A DNA stretch of 64,000 nucleotides from CAVZCK01 sp963798805 (GCA_963798805.1 CAWCVC010000010.1:992001-1056000); one strand, 5' to 3'; numbered from the stretch's first letter, positions 28,385-38,809 are shown. A program made the numbers and translations. The notes: generated by a model from the letters alone, not told the origin.

Positions 28385-29047
28385 CTAAGCGACCGTCTGC
28401 GCGGCGGCTTCGCCGATGGCTCTGGCCAGCAATTCGGACGGCGCGGCGCCAGAGACGAGCGGCGTGCCGTTGACGAAAAATGTCGGCACGCCTTCGATGC
28501 CCATGGCGCGCGCCCGGGCGAGTTCTCTCGCAACTTCGTCCGCGCCTTCATTTGCGGCGAGGAACGCCTCGACCTCGGCGCGATTCGACCCGGCGGCCTC
28601 GGCGACGTCCGCCATCACGGCGGGATCGCCGATGTTGCAGCCATCGTGAAAATAGGCCTGGAACAGACCTTCGACGACATCGTCCTGCCGTCCCTCGCGT
28701 CCCGCCAGCCAGATCAGCCGATGGCAGTCGAAGGTGTTCGACGTCCATTTCATCAGATCGTGGCGGAAGTCGAGCCCGACCGAGCGTCCGGCTTCAGCGA
28801 CACGCGCATCGAGCTGAGCAGAAAAGTCCAGCGAGCCGAATTTGCGCAAGCGGTAGGCCTGCCGCTCGACCCCGCCTTTCGGCATATCCGGGTTCAGCTC
28901 GAACGGCTTCCAGGCTGTCTCGATGGCAACTTTGCCGTCGAGGATTGCGGCCGCGCCTTCGAGCCGCCGCTTGCCGATCCAGCACCAGGGACAGATCGCA
29001 TCGGAGACGATTTCGACAGTGACGGTCGGGATGGATGGGCTGGTCAT
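28385..29047 (-). CDS. DsbA-family (FrnE-like) thiol oxidoreductase
   Basis: The 220-residue protein begins with a thioredoxin-fold strand and the active site CPWC in VSDAICPWCWIGKRRLE. It ends with GIEGVPTFFVNG, which holds the cis-Pro loop. There is no signal peptide, so this is the cytoplasmic FrnE/2-hydroxychromene-2-carboxylate isomerase-like branch rather than periplasmic DsbA. The ATG follows the htpX stop by two bases, so the two genes are likely cotranscribed and both fit protein-quality or oxidative stress. Confidence 0.85.
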   Translation of the reverse strand: MTSPSIPTVTVEIVSDAICPWCWIGKRRLEGAAAILDGKVAIETAWKPFELNPDMPKGGVERQAYRLRKFGSLDFSAQLDARVAEAGRSVGLDFRHDLMKWTSNTFDCHRLIWLAGREGRQDDVVEGLFQAYFHDGCNIGDPAVMADVAEAAGSNRAEVEAFLAANEGADEVARELARARAMGIEGVPTFFVNGTPLVSGAAPSELLARAIGEAAAQTVA

Positions 29048-29049
29048 GG

Positions 29050-30012
29050 TCAATACCAAAGTCCGCTGAAATGATAACGAGGCCGGGTGCGCCACGGCAC
29101 GAAGCGCGGGCCGACACCCTCCAACCCCGGAACCCGTAAGGGCGGGCGCTCAGGCTGGCCCAGCTCGCGCAGACGCCTGATGCGCTCGGCGGTCGGCGGG
29201 TGCGTCCGCAAGAGCGAGGGCACCGGGAGGTGGCGCCCGGGTATGAAGATGGTCTCCCACAGCCGGCCCTGATAGGCCTCGATCTTCCGCAAGGCGCTCG
29301 CCAACCCCTCCGGATCGCCGGAGAGCCGCGCGCCTTCGAGATCGGCGTCATATTCGCGGGCGCGCGACAGGCCGAGCTGGAGCAGGCCCGAAGCGGTGGG
29401 CGCGAAATAGAGCAGCAGGATGCCGAGCCAGGGGATCGGATAGCCGCCCATCATCGCGAGCGGCAGGCTGAACAGGAACAAGAGCACGCCCAGCATCGAC
29501 ATGAAATAGGTGAAGCGGCTCATGGTGTCGGCGAGGCTCATGATCCAGAGGTCGTTATAGTGGATATGGGCCGTCTCGTGCGCCACCACGCCGATCAGCT
29601 CGCGCGGATCGAGCTTGTTCAAGAGCCCTTGCGTCACCGCCAGCAGCGAGTCCGATCTGACGCCCGTGGCGAAGGCGTTGATAACCGGGCTCGGGATGAC
29701 ATAGAGCTGCGGGGGGCTGGGAAGATCGGCGCGCTTGGCCAATTCGCCGACGATCTGGACGATGGGCGCGCCGTCCTCGGGCCGGATGCGCCGGGCGCCA
29801 TACATCCGCATGATGAACTCGGGCGCGATGCGCGGGCTAAGCAGCAGGAGAAGCCCGATGGCGATGGACGCCCAGAGGATACCGTCCCTGCCCCAAAGCA
29901 CCAGGGAGCAGACCGCCATAATCAGGCCGATGCCGCCGACCAGGATGACCGATTGCAGAAAATTGCGAGTTCTGGCGGCGCGCCGCGCACTGCTTTCCGA
30001 GTCAAACGCCAT
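29050..30012 (-). CDS. htpX: HtpX-like M48 zinc metalloprotease
   Basis: The 320-residue membrane protease has two N-terminal transmembrane segments (about residues 19-60) and the zinc site HETAH in LIGVVAHETAHIHYND. A second hydrophobic hairpin (about 180-225) and the downstream Glu ligand in SRAREYDAD follow. HtpX degrades damaged membrane proteins together with FtsH. The C-terminal tail beyond the M48 domain is Pro/Arg-rich. It heads an operon with the FrnE-like gene and is divergent from the permease. Confidence 0.85.
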   Translation of the reverse strand: MAFDSESSARRAARTRNFLQSVILVGGIGLIMAVCSLVLWGRDGILWASIAIGLLLLLSPRIAPEFIMRMYGARRIRPEDGAPIVQIVGELAKRADLPSPPQLYVIPSPVINAFATGVRSDSLLAVTQGLLNKLDPRELIGVVAHETAHIHYNDLWIMSLADTMSRFTYFMSMLGVLLFLFSLPLAMMGGYPIPWLGILLLYFAPTASGLLQLGLSRAREYDADLEGARLSGDPEGLASALRKIEAYQGRLWETIFIPGRHLPVPSLLRTHPPTAERIRRLRELGQPERPPLRVPGLEGVGPRFVPWRTRPRYHFSGLWY

Positions 30013-30195
30013 GCCGCTCTATATGGTTTCGAATTGGGCCTGCGGGAGATCCTTAAGAGGGTAAAGCAGCCGCGCCGCAATTCCAAGCGCGGCGCGATTC
30101 GGCGAGCCGCTGTCGCGCGCTTGCAGTTGCGGCGTCCGGCGATGGCGGCTATCAAAGAGCCTTCATAACGGGTGGGAAAATTTTCAGGACATCAT

Positions 30196-31571
30196 ATGCG
30201 ACAGGAACTCATGGACTGAGTTCTTGGCCGGGCTCACCGTGTTCTTCACGATGGCTTACGCGCCGTTCGTCAACGCGCTCGTCCTCGGCGATCCGAAAGT
30301 CGGCATGCCGGAAGGGCCGGTATTCTACGCCACCTGCCTTGCCGCGGCGATCAGCTCGGCCTTCTGTGGATGGTATGCGCGCACGCCGACGGCTCTCGCG
30401 CCCGGCATGGCCTTCAACGCCTTCATCGCGCAGTATATGCAGCATTCCGCCTTGAGCTGGTCGGAGGTGCTGACGGTCTGCTTTTTCGTGGGGCTGGCGC
30501 TGCTCCTGATGTCGAGGAGCGGTTTCCGGCGCGAGGTGATCGAGGCGATCCCGCGCCCGATCAAGATCGCGGTGATCGGCGGCATCGGCGCGCTGTTGGC
30601 GGAGCTGTCGATCAAGATCGCCTTTCCCACCGGGCAGCCACATACCGGCAAGACGACCTATCTGTTCATCCTGGGCGTGGCCGTCATCCTGCTGCTCAAC
30701 GTCACTTTGCGCAGCTATGCGAGGAAATTTCAGGCCGAATACCGGCCGGGGCTCGGCCGGACTTTGGACCTCGTCGGCCGCTCCGGCCTGCTCGTCTCGG
30801 TCATCGCCGTCGCGGCCGGCTTTCACCTCTTCGGCATGAAGGCGGAGACCGTCTCGGCCGAGACCTGCTTCTGGCCCTGGACCTGCCAGCCGGGCAGCTT
30901 CGGCCAGATCGCCAACATCACCGGCCATTTGCCGGAAGCCATCTTTGGCGATCTTCATCATCTACGTGCTGTTCGCCGATATCGCCGGCAGCCCCTATCA
31001 TCTCCTACCGGCCGACGAGCCCAAACGGGACCTCAAGATCGACCGCTCCTATATCGTCGATTCCAGCATGAATCTGATCGCCCCGATCCTGGGGACGACG
31101 CCGGTCGTCTTCTATGCGGAGAATAACGCCGGCAAGCTCGTCGGCGCCAAGACCGGCGTGACCGCCTATTGGGTGGCGCTGTGCTTCCTCCTGCTCGCGT
31201 GCGTCGGTGCGCTGTTCTCCTACCTCGGCAAGCCGCTTTTTGAGCTGATCCCGCAGATCGCCGTGGCGCCGGCCCTGTTCGCGGTCGGCCTGTTCGTCAT
31301 CGCCAGCTCGTTTTCGAGCAGCGAGTTTACCCCGGCTTTGGGCGAAGTCCAGGACGGCTCGACCGAGTCCTACCTGCCAGCGGCCGTCTCGATCATTCTG
31401 ACCCCCGTGGGCCTGGAATACGGCCTCGCCGGGGGACTGCTCGCCTATTATTTCTATTTCATCCTGGTGCCGAGCGAGGCTCAGCCGGCTTATCAGAAGG
31501 TCGACCCGCGGCTGCACCTTTTCGCGTTCGTGGCGTTTTTCGCCATCCTGGTGAAGCTGGGCATTTCATAG
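30196..31571 (+). CDS. NCS2/AzgA-type nucleobase permease (two apparent frameshifts)
   Basis: A polytopic permease with FLAGLTVFFTMAYAPFVN at the N-terminus, LAPGMAFNAFIAQYM, and ILGTTPVVFYAENNAG in the second half, as in purine permeases of the AzgA type. The ribosome-binding site AGGA and the ATG at 30196 are in a different frame from the body; removing one A from GAACTC at 30205-30210 joins them as MRQDSWTEFLAG. A second break lies near 30944, where ATCTTTGG read as ATCTTGG restores EAILAIFIIY. With both corrections the length is 457 residues. The substrate is not evident. Confidence 0.8.
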
Positions 31572-31651
31572 GACGGCAGCGGCGCGGCTGAAATCCGCTT
31601 CGTTCATGAGCGTTTCCTGTCGCGGTCGTCCGGATCGGACATTGGAGCGAC

Positions 31652-31798
31652 ATGCGAACGCTTTTCGAACGCATCAAAGACAACTCTCTGGCGATCGGGC
31701 TTTACGTCCTGCTCAGCGTGTTTCTGCGCCAGGAAGGCTCGCCGGAGTCCAAGCCGGTCGAATCCCATGACGATGAAACGGGCGAGGCGAACAAGTAG
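31652..31798 (+). CDS. Small membrane protein of 48 residues
   Basis: An ATG with GGAG five bases upstream opens a 48-residue frame. A short hydrophobic stretch LAIGLYVLLSVFL (about residues 13-25) is followed by an acidic tail. The gene lies 80 bases after the permease on the same strand. I know no family. The ribosome-binding site and the anchor-plus-tail design are the support. Confidence 0.5.
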   Translation: MRTLFERIKDNSLAIGLYVLLSVFLRQEGSPESKPVESHDDETGEANK

Positions 31799-31836
31799 TC
31801 CCCCGCGTTGCAGTCGGAGCCGCTCTTTCCCCCCAG

Positions 31837-32424
31837 TCACAGGAGGCCGGGCCTCAATTCCGGGGAGACCTTCTCGCCATCCGGTCTCGACCGCAGCAGC
31901 GGAATGATCTCCTCCACCTGGTCCACAACCAGGTAGTTTAGGCCGAGCGCGGAGCTGATGAAGCCGAGCGCCCGCATCTGATTGAACAGCGCGAGCAGCG
32001 GGTCCCAATAGCCCTCCACATTGGCAATGATGACAGGCTTTCGGTGGTGGCCGAGCTGCACCCAGGTGATCTGCTCGACCAGTTCCTCCAAGGTTCCGAC
32101 CCCACCCGGTAGGGCGACGAAGGCGTCGGAACGTTCAAACATGAGCATTTTGCGCTCATGCAGCGAGCGGACTTGGATCAGCTCCTGAATCTTTTCGAGC
32201 GGTGTCTCGTGAGGTGGCAGGTCCGGCGGCCTAATCCCGGTCACCTGTCCGCCGGCCTCCAGGACCGCCCTGGCGATCTCGCCCATCAGGCCGACACTGG
32301 CGCCGCCATAGACCAGTCCAATGTTCTCCGCCGCCATCGTACGGCCCAGCTTCCTCGCCGATTCCGCATAGATTGGCCGCGTTCCCATCCCCGCGCCGCA
32401 ATAGACACAGATGTTTTTTATCAT
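31837..32424 (-). CDS. LOG-family protein (cytokinin riboside phosphate phosphoribohydrolase type)
   Basis: A 195-residue protein with the LOG signature PGGVGTLEE (in ALPGGVGTLEELVE), the opening ICVYCGAGMG, and LVYGGASVGLMGEIA. LOG enzymes remove ribose phosphate from nucleotide monophosphates such as cytokinin precursors. Bacterial members often act in purine salvage or nucleotide clean-up. The start MIKNICVYCG has AAAGAG just upstream; another in-frame ATG lies four codons earlier. It converges on the 48-residue gene. Confidence 0.9.
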   Translation of the reverse strand: MIKNICVYCGAGMGTRPIYAESARKLGRTMAAENIGLVYGGASVGLMGEIARAVLEAGGQVTGIRPPDLPPHETPLEKIQELIQVRSLHERKMLMFERSDAFVALPGGVGTLEELVEQITWVQLGHHRKPVIIANVEGYWDPLLALFNQMRALGFISSALGLNYLVVDQVEEIIPLLRSRPDGEKVSPELRPGLL

Positions 32425-32752
32425 GTTCTCTTTCATAGGCTTAATCGATACTCCATTGTGCCGAGCCGTGCCATTTACCACGGCTTGGCATTGACTTTCC
32501 CGTGTGCCGAATAAACGAATATGGTGCCAGATGGGCAAAAGTTGATGCGGGCCGGTCTTGGCCCTTGCCCGCTTTTGTGATTAAAGAAGAGAAATGATTG
32601 AAAAGAACCTTATGTCACGCTTGCACGCGGCGCACCTTGGGCAAGAGAGGGGGGAACTGCTTGGATTTGCCTCAATTGAGGCATTTGACAAGGGTTTCAT
32701 TGAGCCATATCGGCGTCCTGTTCGCTTGGACCGATAGAAAAGGTTAAGGCCG
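32425..32752. other. Gap between the LOG and LysM genes
   Basis: 328 bases with both divergent promoters. A hairpin GCGGGC (32547-32552)/GCCCGC (32567-32572) is followed by TTTTG and could act as a terminator or attenuator for rightward transcripts. I see no gene. Confidence 0.4.
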
Positions 32753-33916
32753 ATGCGCGGAGCGCGGGTTCTGTTCGTATTGCTGCTGCTGATCCTCGGC
32801 GCCATCGGGATTTACACCATGCGCGGTGGCTGGTTCGGTCCTTCCGAGCTGGGTGAGCCGGTCGCAAACAACGTGCCGGGCTCCTCGGCCAAGCAGACAA
32901 GCTCCGAAGCCCGTCCCACCTTCGACATTGTCCGCGCCGAACCTGACGGTTCTGTGGTCATGGCGGGACGTGCCGAGCCGGGCTGGACCGCCATCGTCGA
33001 GGACGAGGGCAAGGACATCGGCCGCGCCAAAGCTGACGAGAATGGCGAGTGGGTGATCCAGCCGACCACGAAGCTCTCGAGAGGCGAACATTCTCTCGAA
33101 TTGACGGCAAAGGCGCCGAAGGGCGACCGCACCGTGTTTTCGCCGCAGCGCCTCGCACTGTCGCTTGCCGATCCAAAGGCCGGTCAGCCGCTGGTGGCGC
33201 TGACCGAGGAGGGCAAGGCGACCCGCGTCCTGCAAATGCCGCCTCCCTCGACCGATGTCGCTTCCGCCGAAAGTCAAGCAACGGGCGCAGGCAGTATCAA
33301 CGGGCCTTCGGCGAGCCCGGAGATCGCGGCGAGGTCTGCCAAACGGATCGGCGTTTCCTCCGTCGACTATGAGGATGCCGGCGAAAAGAGCATGCTCTAT
33401 ATCAGCGGCCATGCCGAGCCCGGCGCGCGCGTGATGGTCTATGTCGACAACAGGCTTGCCGGCAGCGTCACCGCCGACGCCACGGGAAGCTGGAGTTTCT
33501 CGACCAATAGGGAGCTTTCCGGCGGCGGCCATGCGCTCCGCGCCGATCTGGTGTCGAAGGACGTGTCGAGCGTGCTCGCCCGAGCCGAGGTGAACTTTCA
33601 GCGCCGACCGCCGACCACAACCGCCATGCTCGATGCGGACAAGGAGTCCAAGGAAGCATCGATCTATGGCGATCCGCCCTCTCTCCCGGCTGGCAATCCG
33701 GGCAGCGCGGCGACGGGTTCGGCTGGTTTCGAGGACAAGGCTGAGGCCGGACGCCCGAATACCATCATCGTTAGAGAAGGCGACACGCTGTGGCATATTG
33801 CGCAGCGCTATTACGGCGACGGCATGAAATTCACGCAGATCTTCAGGAACAACCGCAATCAGATCCGGAATCCGCACTGGATCTACCCGAACCAGCGCTT
33901 CGAACTGCCGCAATAG
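32753..33916 (+). CDS. Membrane-anchored LysM-domain protein
   Basis: A 387-residue protein with an N-terminal anchor or signal segment (about residues 5-21). Two Ig-like repeats follow (about 55-135 and 195-285; compare VVMAGRAEPGWTAIV with LYISGHAEPGARVMV), then a low-complexity linker and a C-terminal LysM module from about residue 335 (VREGDTLWHIAQRYYGDG). LysM binds peptidoglycan, so the protein probably sits in the periplasm. Proteins of this shape are common in Hyphomicrobiales. It is transcribed alone. Confidence 0.85.
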   Translation: MRGARVLFVLLLLILGAIGIYTMRGGWFGPSELGEPVANNVPGSSAKQTSSEARPTFDIVRAEPDGSVVMAGRAEPGWTAIVEDEGKDIGRAKADENGEWVIQPTTKLSRGEHSLELTAKAPKGDRTVFSPQRLALSLADPKAGQPLVALTEEGKATRVLQMPPPSTDVASAESQATGAGSINGPSASPEIAARSAKRIGVSSVDYEDAGEKSMLYISGHAEPGARVMVYVDNRLAGSVTADATGSWSFSTNRELSGGGHALRADLVSKDVSSVLARAEVNFQRRPPTTTAMLDADKESKEASIYGDPPSLPAGNPGSAATGSAGFEDKAEAGRPNTIIVREGDTLWHIAQRYYGDGMKFTQIFRNNRNQIRNPHWIYPNQRFELPQ

Positions 33917-33956
33917 GGCCTTCCCGCATTCCGGACTGGGGTGAGCGGCGCGCGCG

Positions 33957-34796
33957 TCAGATCGCGGAGCTGTAGAAGCCGCGATGATCGGGATGCGTCT
34001 TCAGCTTGACGTCGAGGCCGATAATGCTCTCGGAGGCGCCGAGCACCAGCAATCCATCCCGCGCCAGAAGCTTAGTCATGCGCTTCAGGATGTCGCTCTT
34101 GCGCTCGGCCTCGAAATAGATCAGCACGTTCCGGCAGAAAATCAGGTCGAACTGACCGAGCGAGCCATAGCCGTTCAACAGGTTGAATGGCTTGAATTCC
34201 ACCCGCGATTTGATCCGGTCCTGCAGCTGCCACATGTCGCCGGACGCACGGAAATAGCGCTTGATCTGCTCCTGCGTCAGCCCTCTTTGCACCTCGAACG
34301 GGCTATAGACCGCCTGAACGGCCCTGGCGAGAGCGGCTTCGGAGAGGTCCGTGGCGAGGATCTCGACCCGCCATGAGGCGAGAGCCGGCGAGAAATCGTC
34401 GATGATCATGGCGATGGAGTAGGCTTCCTGGCCGGTCGAGGCCGCCGCGCTCCAGATGCGGATCTTCTTCTGGGCCGCGCGCGCGATGATCAGCTTGGGC
34501 AGGATCTGGCGCAGCGCGTCGAAAGGATAGCGGTCGCGGAAGAAATAGGTCTCGTTGATGGTCATCGCCTGGACCACCTCTTGCGCCAGGGCCGGCATTT
34601 TGCCCTGCTCAAGAAGACGGACGAGCTCGCCGAGTTCGGAAAGTCCCGCCCGCCGCATGACCGGCGTCACGCGGCTCTCCACGAGGTAACGCTTCTCCGG
34701 ATCCAGAACCAGCCCGGAAGCGCGGCGGAGAAAGGCGCATAGCGAGTCAAAGGACCTGGTCCGTTGTGCCTCGCTCTCCCCGAGCTTTGTCGCCAT
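33957..34796 (-). CDS. cheR: Chemotaxis receptor methyltransferase CheR
   Basis: This 279-residue protein has the CheR N-terminal helical domain and the S-adenosylmethionine-dependent catalytic domain: TINETYFFRD (residues about 80-89), WSAAASTGQEAYSIAM, FDLIFCRNVLIYFE and LGASES. It methylates glutamates of chemoreceptors to set adaptation. It is the last gene of a chemotaxis operon after cheA and cheW; cheB and receptors are not in the window. The ATG at 34796 is preferred over an upstream TTG. Confidence 0.92.
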   Translation of the reverse strand: MATKLGESEAQRTRSFDSLCAFLRRASGLVLDPEKRYLVESRVTPVMRRAGLSELGELVRLLEQGKMPALAQEVVQAMTINETYFFRDRYPFDALRQILPKLIIARAAQKKIRIWSAAASTGQEAYSIAMIIDDFSPALASWRVEILATDLSEAALARAVQAVYSPFEVQRGLTQEQIKRYFRASGDMWQLQDRIKSRVEFKPFNLLNGYGSLGQFDLIFCRNVLIYFEAERKSDILKRMTKLLARDGLLVLGASESIIGLDVKLKTHPDHRGFYSSAI

Positions 34797-34893
34797 GAGC
34801 GTCAATCTTTCACGTCTTTCCTAGGTGCAACTCAAGCTCTGAAGGTCTCGGGGTAATTGCAGCAGTGAATGACCGCCCGAGGGATCGCCGAAC

Positions 34894-35367
34894 CTAACTT
34901 TGAAATGTAAATAAAGCGTCGATATCGAGGACCGGAATGAGCAGCTTGCCCGTCCGGTAGAGCTGGCTGGTGAGGCGCGCCCTCTGCGGGTCGAAATGGG
35001 AGGGAACGGGGATCTGATCGGACTTGCCGAGCGACAGCACGTCGCCGACCTCATCGACGATCAGAGCAAAATTTTCGCCCTTATATTCGATGCCGATCGC
35101 CAGCGCGTTCTGGACCGAGGCATCCGTCGGCATGCACAGCCGCCGGCGCAGGCTTACCGCGGTGACGATCTTGCCGCGGAGATTGACGAGACCGGCGATA
35201 TCGCCCGGGCTCAGCGGCACCGAGGTGACGGTGGTGATGCGGAAGATCGTATGCGTGTTCTCGACCGGCAGACCGAAGATCTCGCCGCCGACGAAAACGG
35301 TGAAATAGCTGCTTTCGTCCGCGCCTGCGAAGGCTGCATCCTCTGTTTTCAACACGACCCGGCTCAT
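34894..35367 (-). CDS. cheW: Chemotaxis coupling protein CheW
   Basis: The 157-residue protein is a single CheW domain: YFTVFVGGEIFGLPVENTHT, PGDIAGLVNLRGKIVTAVSL and LIVDEVGDVLSLGK. CheW links receptors to CheA at the inner membrane. It overlaps the cheA stop in ATGA, so translation is coupled. cheR follows after about 97 bases. Confidence 0.92.
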   Translation of the reverse strand: MSRVVLKTEDAAFAGADESSYFTVFVGGEIFGLPVENTHTIFRITTVTSVPLSPGDIAGLVNLRGKIVTAVSLRRRLCMPTDASVQNALAIGIEYKGENFALIVDEVGDVLSLGKSDQIPVPSHFDPQRARLTSQLYRTGKLLIPVLDIDALFTFQS

Positions 35368-37980
35368 GCGGCCAACTCCCTCGACGTTTCTTGCAATTCC
35401 TGCTTCGCCAGAACCGAGGCGAGCGAACTGAGAAGGCCCTGGCGGTCAAGCTTGCTGAGATTGACGCTCATCCGGTCGACCGCCGGCACGCTCATCACTG
35501 CATGCGCCGGCATCTCATAGAGGCGGAACATCGGGAAATCGCCGTCGACGAGATTAGTGCGGACATAGTCGGCCAGGTTCTCGCCCTCGTCCGTCTCCAT
35601 CTCGGCATCGATCAGGATGCCATCGAGATCCTTGCTGTGCTCCAGCATCTCGATCAGCTGCGCCGCGGAGGCAACCGCCGTGATCCGGTAGCCAGCGCCG
35701 GCCAGCACGGGCTTCAGCGTGTCGCGGAAGAACAGATCGTCGTCGACGAGCAGGAGGTTCTTGGTCTCCTGCTGATAGAGGCTGGAATAGGCCGCCTGCA
35801 GATAGTAGGTGACGTCGATCATCTCGACCGCCTTGCCCTTGATCTCGGCCGAGCCGACCATATCGTCGGTGAAGCTCGGGAGCTGGACATCGAGGCTTTC
35901 CTCGACAATGTCGATGATCTCCTCGACCAGGAGGCCGATGGTGTGATTGTTCGCCGTGATGACCAGCACCGGATGCGGCTTCGCGCCGATCTCCTGCATG
36001 GGCGAGGTCGGCAGGAGCGGCATGAGCCGGCCCTGATGCAGCATGACATAGCGTCCGTCGGATCTCTCGATGCGGTCGGGCTCGACCGTCTCGATCCGTG
36101 ACAGGAGGGACAAAGGCAAGACTTTCGGCAGGCCGTCGCCGGCGCGGAACAGCACGAGCCGCATCCGATCGCTGGCGCCGTGGGCATCTTTCGCCGCGTC
36201 CAGCTTCTTCTCGGACGACTTCTCGATGCCGAGCCGGGTCGCAATGCCGCCGGGGTCGAGGATCAGCACCACCGAGCCGTCACCGAGAATGGTCTGACCG
36301 GTGAAGATCTTCAAATGGGCGAGCGAGGCGTTGAGCGGCTTGACGACGATTTCCTGCACGTCCAGCACGGCATCGACGCGCACGCCGAAGGTCTCCGCTC
36401 CGATGCGGATGATGACGACCAGCTGCTCCTGGTGGTCCTCGTCGTGAAGCGTTTCAGGGCCGAGCAGCGATGACAGGTCGATGACCGGAATGACCTCGTC
36501 GCGCAGCCGCAGGACAAGCGCATCCTGCACCTTCTCGATCATATGGCGCGAGTCGCCGCCGAGCCCGACCGCCTCGACCACCGCATGCTGCGGCAACGCG
36601 AAGCGCTGGTCGCCGACGCGGACGATGAGGGCAGGCGCGATGGCAAGGGTGAGCGGGATCTTCAGCGAGAAACGGCTGCCCTTTCCGGGAACCGTGGACA
36701 AGGACACCGACCCGCCGATCGAACTCGATGTTGGAGCGCACCACATCCATGCCGACGCCGCGGCCGGAAACGCTGGTGACCTTCTCCGCCGTCGAGAAAC
36801 CGGGCGCAAAGATAAACCGGCAGAGTTCCTCCATGCTCATCTGCTCGACCTGCTCCTCAGTCGTAAGGCCGCTGGCGATCGCCTTCTGCTTGATGCGGTC
36901 GAGATTGAGGCCGCGGCCGTCGTCGGAAATATCGATGGTGATCTGGCCGGCTTCGTGGGAGGCGGAGACGCGGATCTCGCCGAATTCCGGCTTGCCGGCG
37001 GCCACACGATCGTCAGGCCGCTCGATGCCATGATCGGCGCAGTTGCGGATGATGTGGGTGAGCGGATCGCGCAGCACCTCGATGAGCTGACGGTCGAGCT
37101 CGGTATCGGCGCCGTCGGTGACGAGATTGATTTTTTTGTTCAGCTCGGTGCACAGCTCGCGCATCAGCCGCGGCAGGCTGGAGAACAGACGCCCGACCGG
37201 CTGCATCCGCGCCCGCATCACCGCGTCCTGCAGGTCGGTCGTCAGGCCGGACAGCCGCTGCAGCGGCGGCTTGATCGGATCATTCTCGCGGTTACGGGTG
37301 ATCTCCAGAAGCTGGTTGCGGTTCAGCACCAGCTCGGAGACCAGCTGCATGATGCGCTCGATGGTATCGACCGCGACACGGATGGTTTCGCTGCTGCGCT
37401 GCGCGCCCTGAGCGCCGCCGCTCTGCTGCTCGCGGCCGGCGCCCGCCGACGGTGCCGCCTTTTTCAGCTTCGTCTTTTCAGATTTTTCGTCTTTCGGCGG
37501 TGAAGCGGGCGTGGCTTTCGGGGCTTCAGCCTGAGCGGCGGCGCTTTCCTTGGGCGTCTGTGTTGCGGCAGCCGCAGCGGCATGCTGGGCCGGAGCGGCG
37601 CCGGTATTCGACGACACGCTCGCTTCGAGCTCTGCGATCAATTCGGAGTCATCGCCCTCCGGCTCGGCGCCAAGCGCCTCGATGCCGCGCAGGATCGACT
37701 TGATGCGGTCGATCGCGGACAGGATCAGCGAGACGTTCGCCTGGGTCGGTGGAGCGCCGTCGCGAAGATCGCCGAGCAGTGTCTCGGCCGAATGAGCCAC
37801 CGCCTGCAGGCGGTCCAGGCCGAGGAAGCTCGCCGTTCCCTTGATAGTGTGCACGAGCCGGAAGATGCCGGAGATCAGCGAGGCGTCGGAGGGATCCCGC
37901 TCGAATTGCACGAGCTGGTTCTCGACACCTTCAAGGTATTCGGAGCTTTCCGTCAGAAAATCACTCAATAGCTCGTCCAT
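35364..37980 (-). CDS. cheA: CheA histidine kinase with C-terminal receiver domain (apparent frameshift)
   Basis: The domain order is an HPt domain with the phosphorylated His in RLVHTIKGTASFLG (about residue 45), an acidic/Ala-Lys linker, a dimerisation helix pair, and an ATP-binding domain (HIIRNCADHGIE, SDDGRGL, SGRGVGMDVV). Two CheW-like segments and a receiver domain with DDDLFFRD and LIDAEM complete it. The corrected length is 871 residues. The frame breaks in VRSNIE|SIGGSV because of one extra base at GAACTC 36721-36726 (GAGTTC for GAGTC on the coding strand). Hybrid CheA-REC proteins occur in several alphaproteobacterial and gliding systems; the receiver may act as a phosphate sink. 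The preceding gene ends 23 bases upstream. Confidence 0.9.
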
Positions 37981-38003
37981 CGGACCGGTCTTTCGAGGTT
38001 GGC

Positions 38004-38498
38004 TCAGTTCGCTTTGCGGAGGATGCGATCGGCCATGTCCTGCGGCCGCTCCAGCGGCGGCGCATAGCCGTGATTGACGAGATCGGCAGTGCGGTCGAGC
38101 ACGGTCCGCATATCCGAGGCGAGCTTCTCGCAAATCCCGCCGATGCCGTCAGGGTCGATGGTGCCGTCTTCCCGCCGGTTTGTGGTGACGATGTCGATGC
38201 TCTTGAGTACGATCGAGTTCAGAAGCTCGACCATCGACTCGAAGTCCTTGCGGAAGTTCTCGTCGAGCAACTCGTAAATCTCGAGCGTCTGCTTGCTGCC
38301 CGGAAGCGGCGATTTCCTGAAATATTCGCGGTAGCTGATCGGCTTCCACGCCAGAATCTCATCAACCATCTCGGGGAGCAGGGCGGAAAGATTTTCGATC
38401 AGCAGGAGAATTTCATTGAAGTGATTCAGATAGTCGTTTGCCACGCCGGACTCTGGGTTGACCAGAGCCGCGGCACGCGCCTCGAGAGAAGGGCTCAT
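38004..38498 (-). CDS. Unknown protein heading the chemotaxis operon
   Basis: A 164-residue, largely helical, soluble protein of no family I can name. GGAG lies six bases before the ATG at 38498. It contains HFNEILLLIENLSALLPEMV and a conserved-looking DRILRKAN end. It is 23 bases upstream of cheA on the same strand and so probably belongs to the signalling complex or its control. A longer frame to 38615 lacks a ribosome-binding site. Confidence 0.7.
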   Translation of the reverse strand: MSPSLEARAAALVNPESGVANDYLNHFNEILLLIENLSALLPEMVDEILAWKPISYREYFRKSPLPGSKQTLEIYELLDENFRKDFESMVELLNSIVLKSIDIVTTNRREDGTIDPDGIGGICEKLASDMRTVLDRTADLVNHGYAPPLERPQDMADRILRKAN

Positions 38499-38809
38499 TA
38501 CTATCTCCGGTGGGTCATTTGGGCGGCCATCGTGGTTGGCAGTGAAGGAAGAACCATTCCGGTGTCCGGCGTGCAGGGGGTGAATAGCGTTGGTCTTCAA
38601 ATTTGATACTCGCAAACTCCTAAGAATCGGTTTTCAAGTTGCATAGGAAGAATTGTACGACTTTAGATTGAAAATTGGATAAGAGGCGTTGCGTGATGAG
38701 GAATCATTATGGCGGCCCAAAGCAGAAATCGGCTTTGCTGCCAACAACCAAAGTATTCGCTCAGCATTCATCGCCAAGGCGACCGGATTAACGAAAGCGG
38801 GTTTCCGAC
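38499..38809. other. Divergent gap upstream of the chemotaxis operon
   Basis: The gap of 311 bases contains promoters for both directions; the AT-rich part near 38620-38690 is the likeliest. I found no gene and no repeat. Confidence 0.4.
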
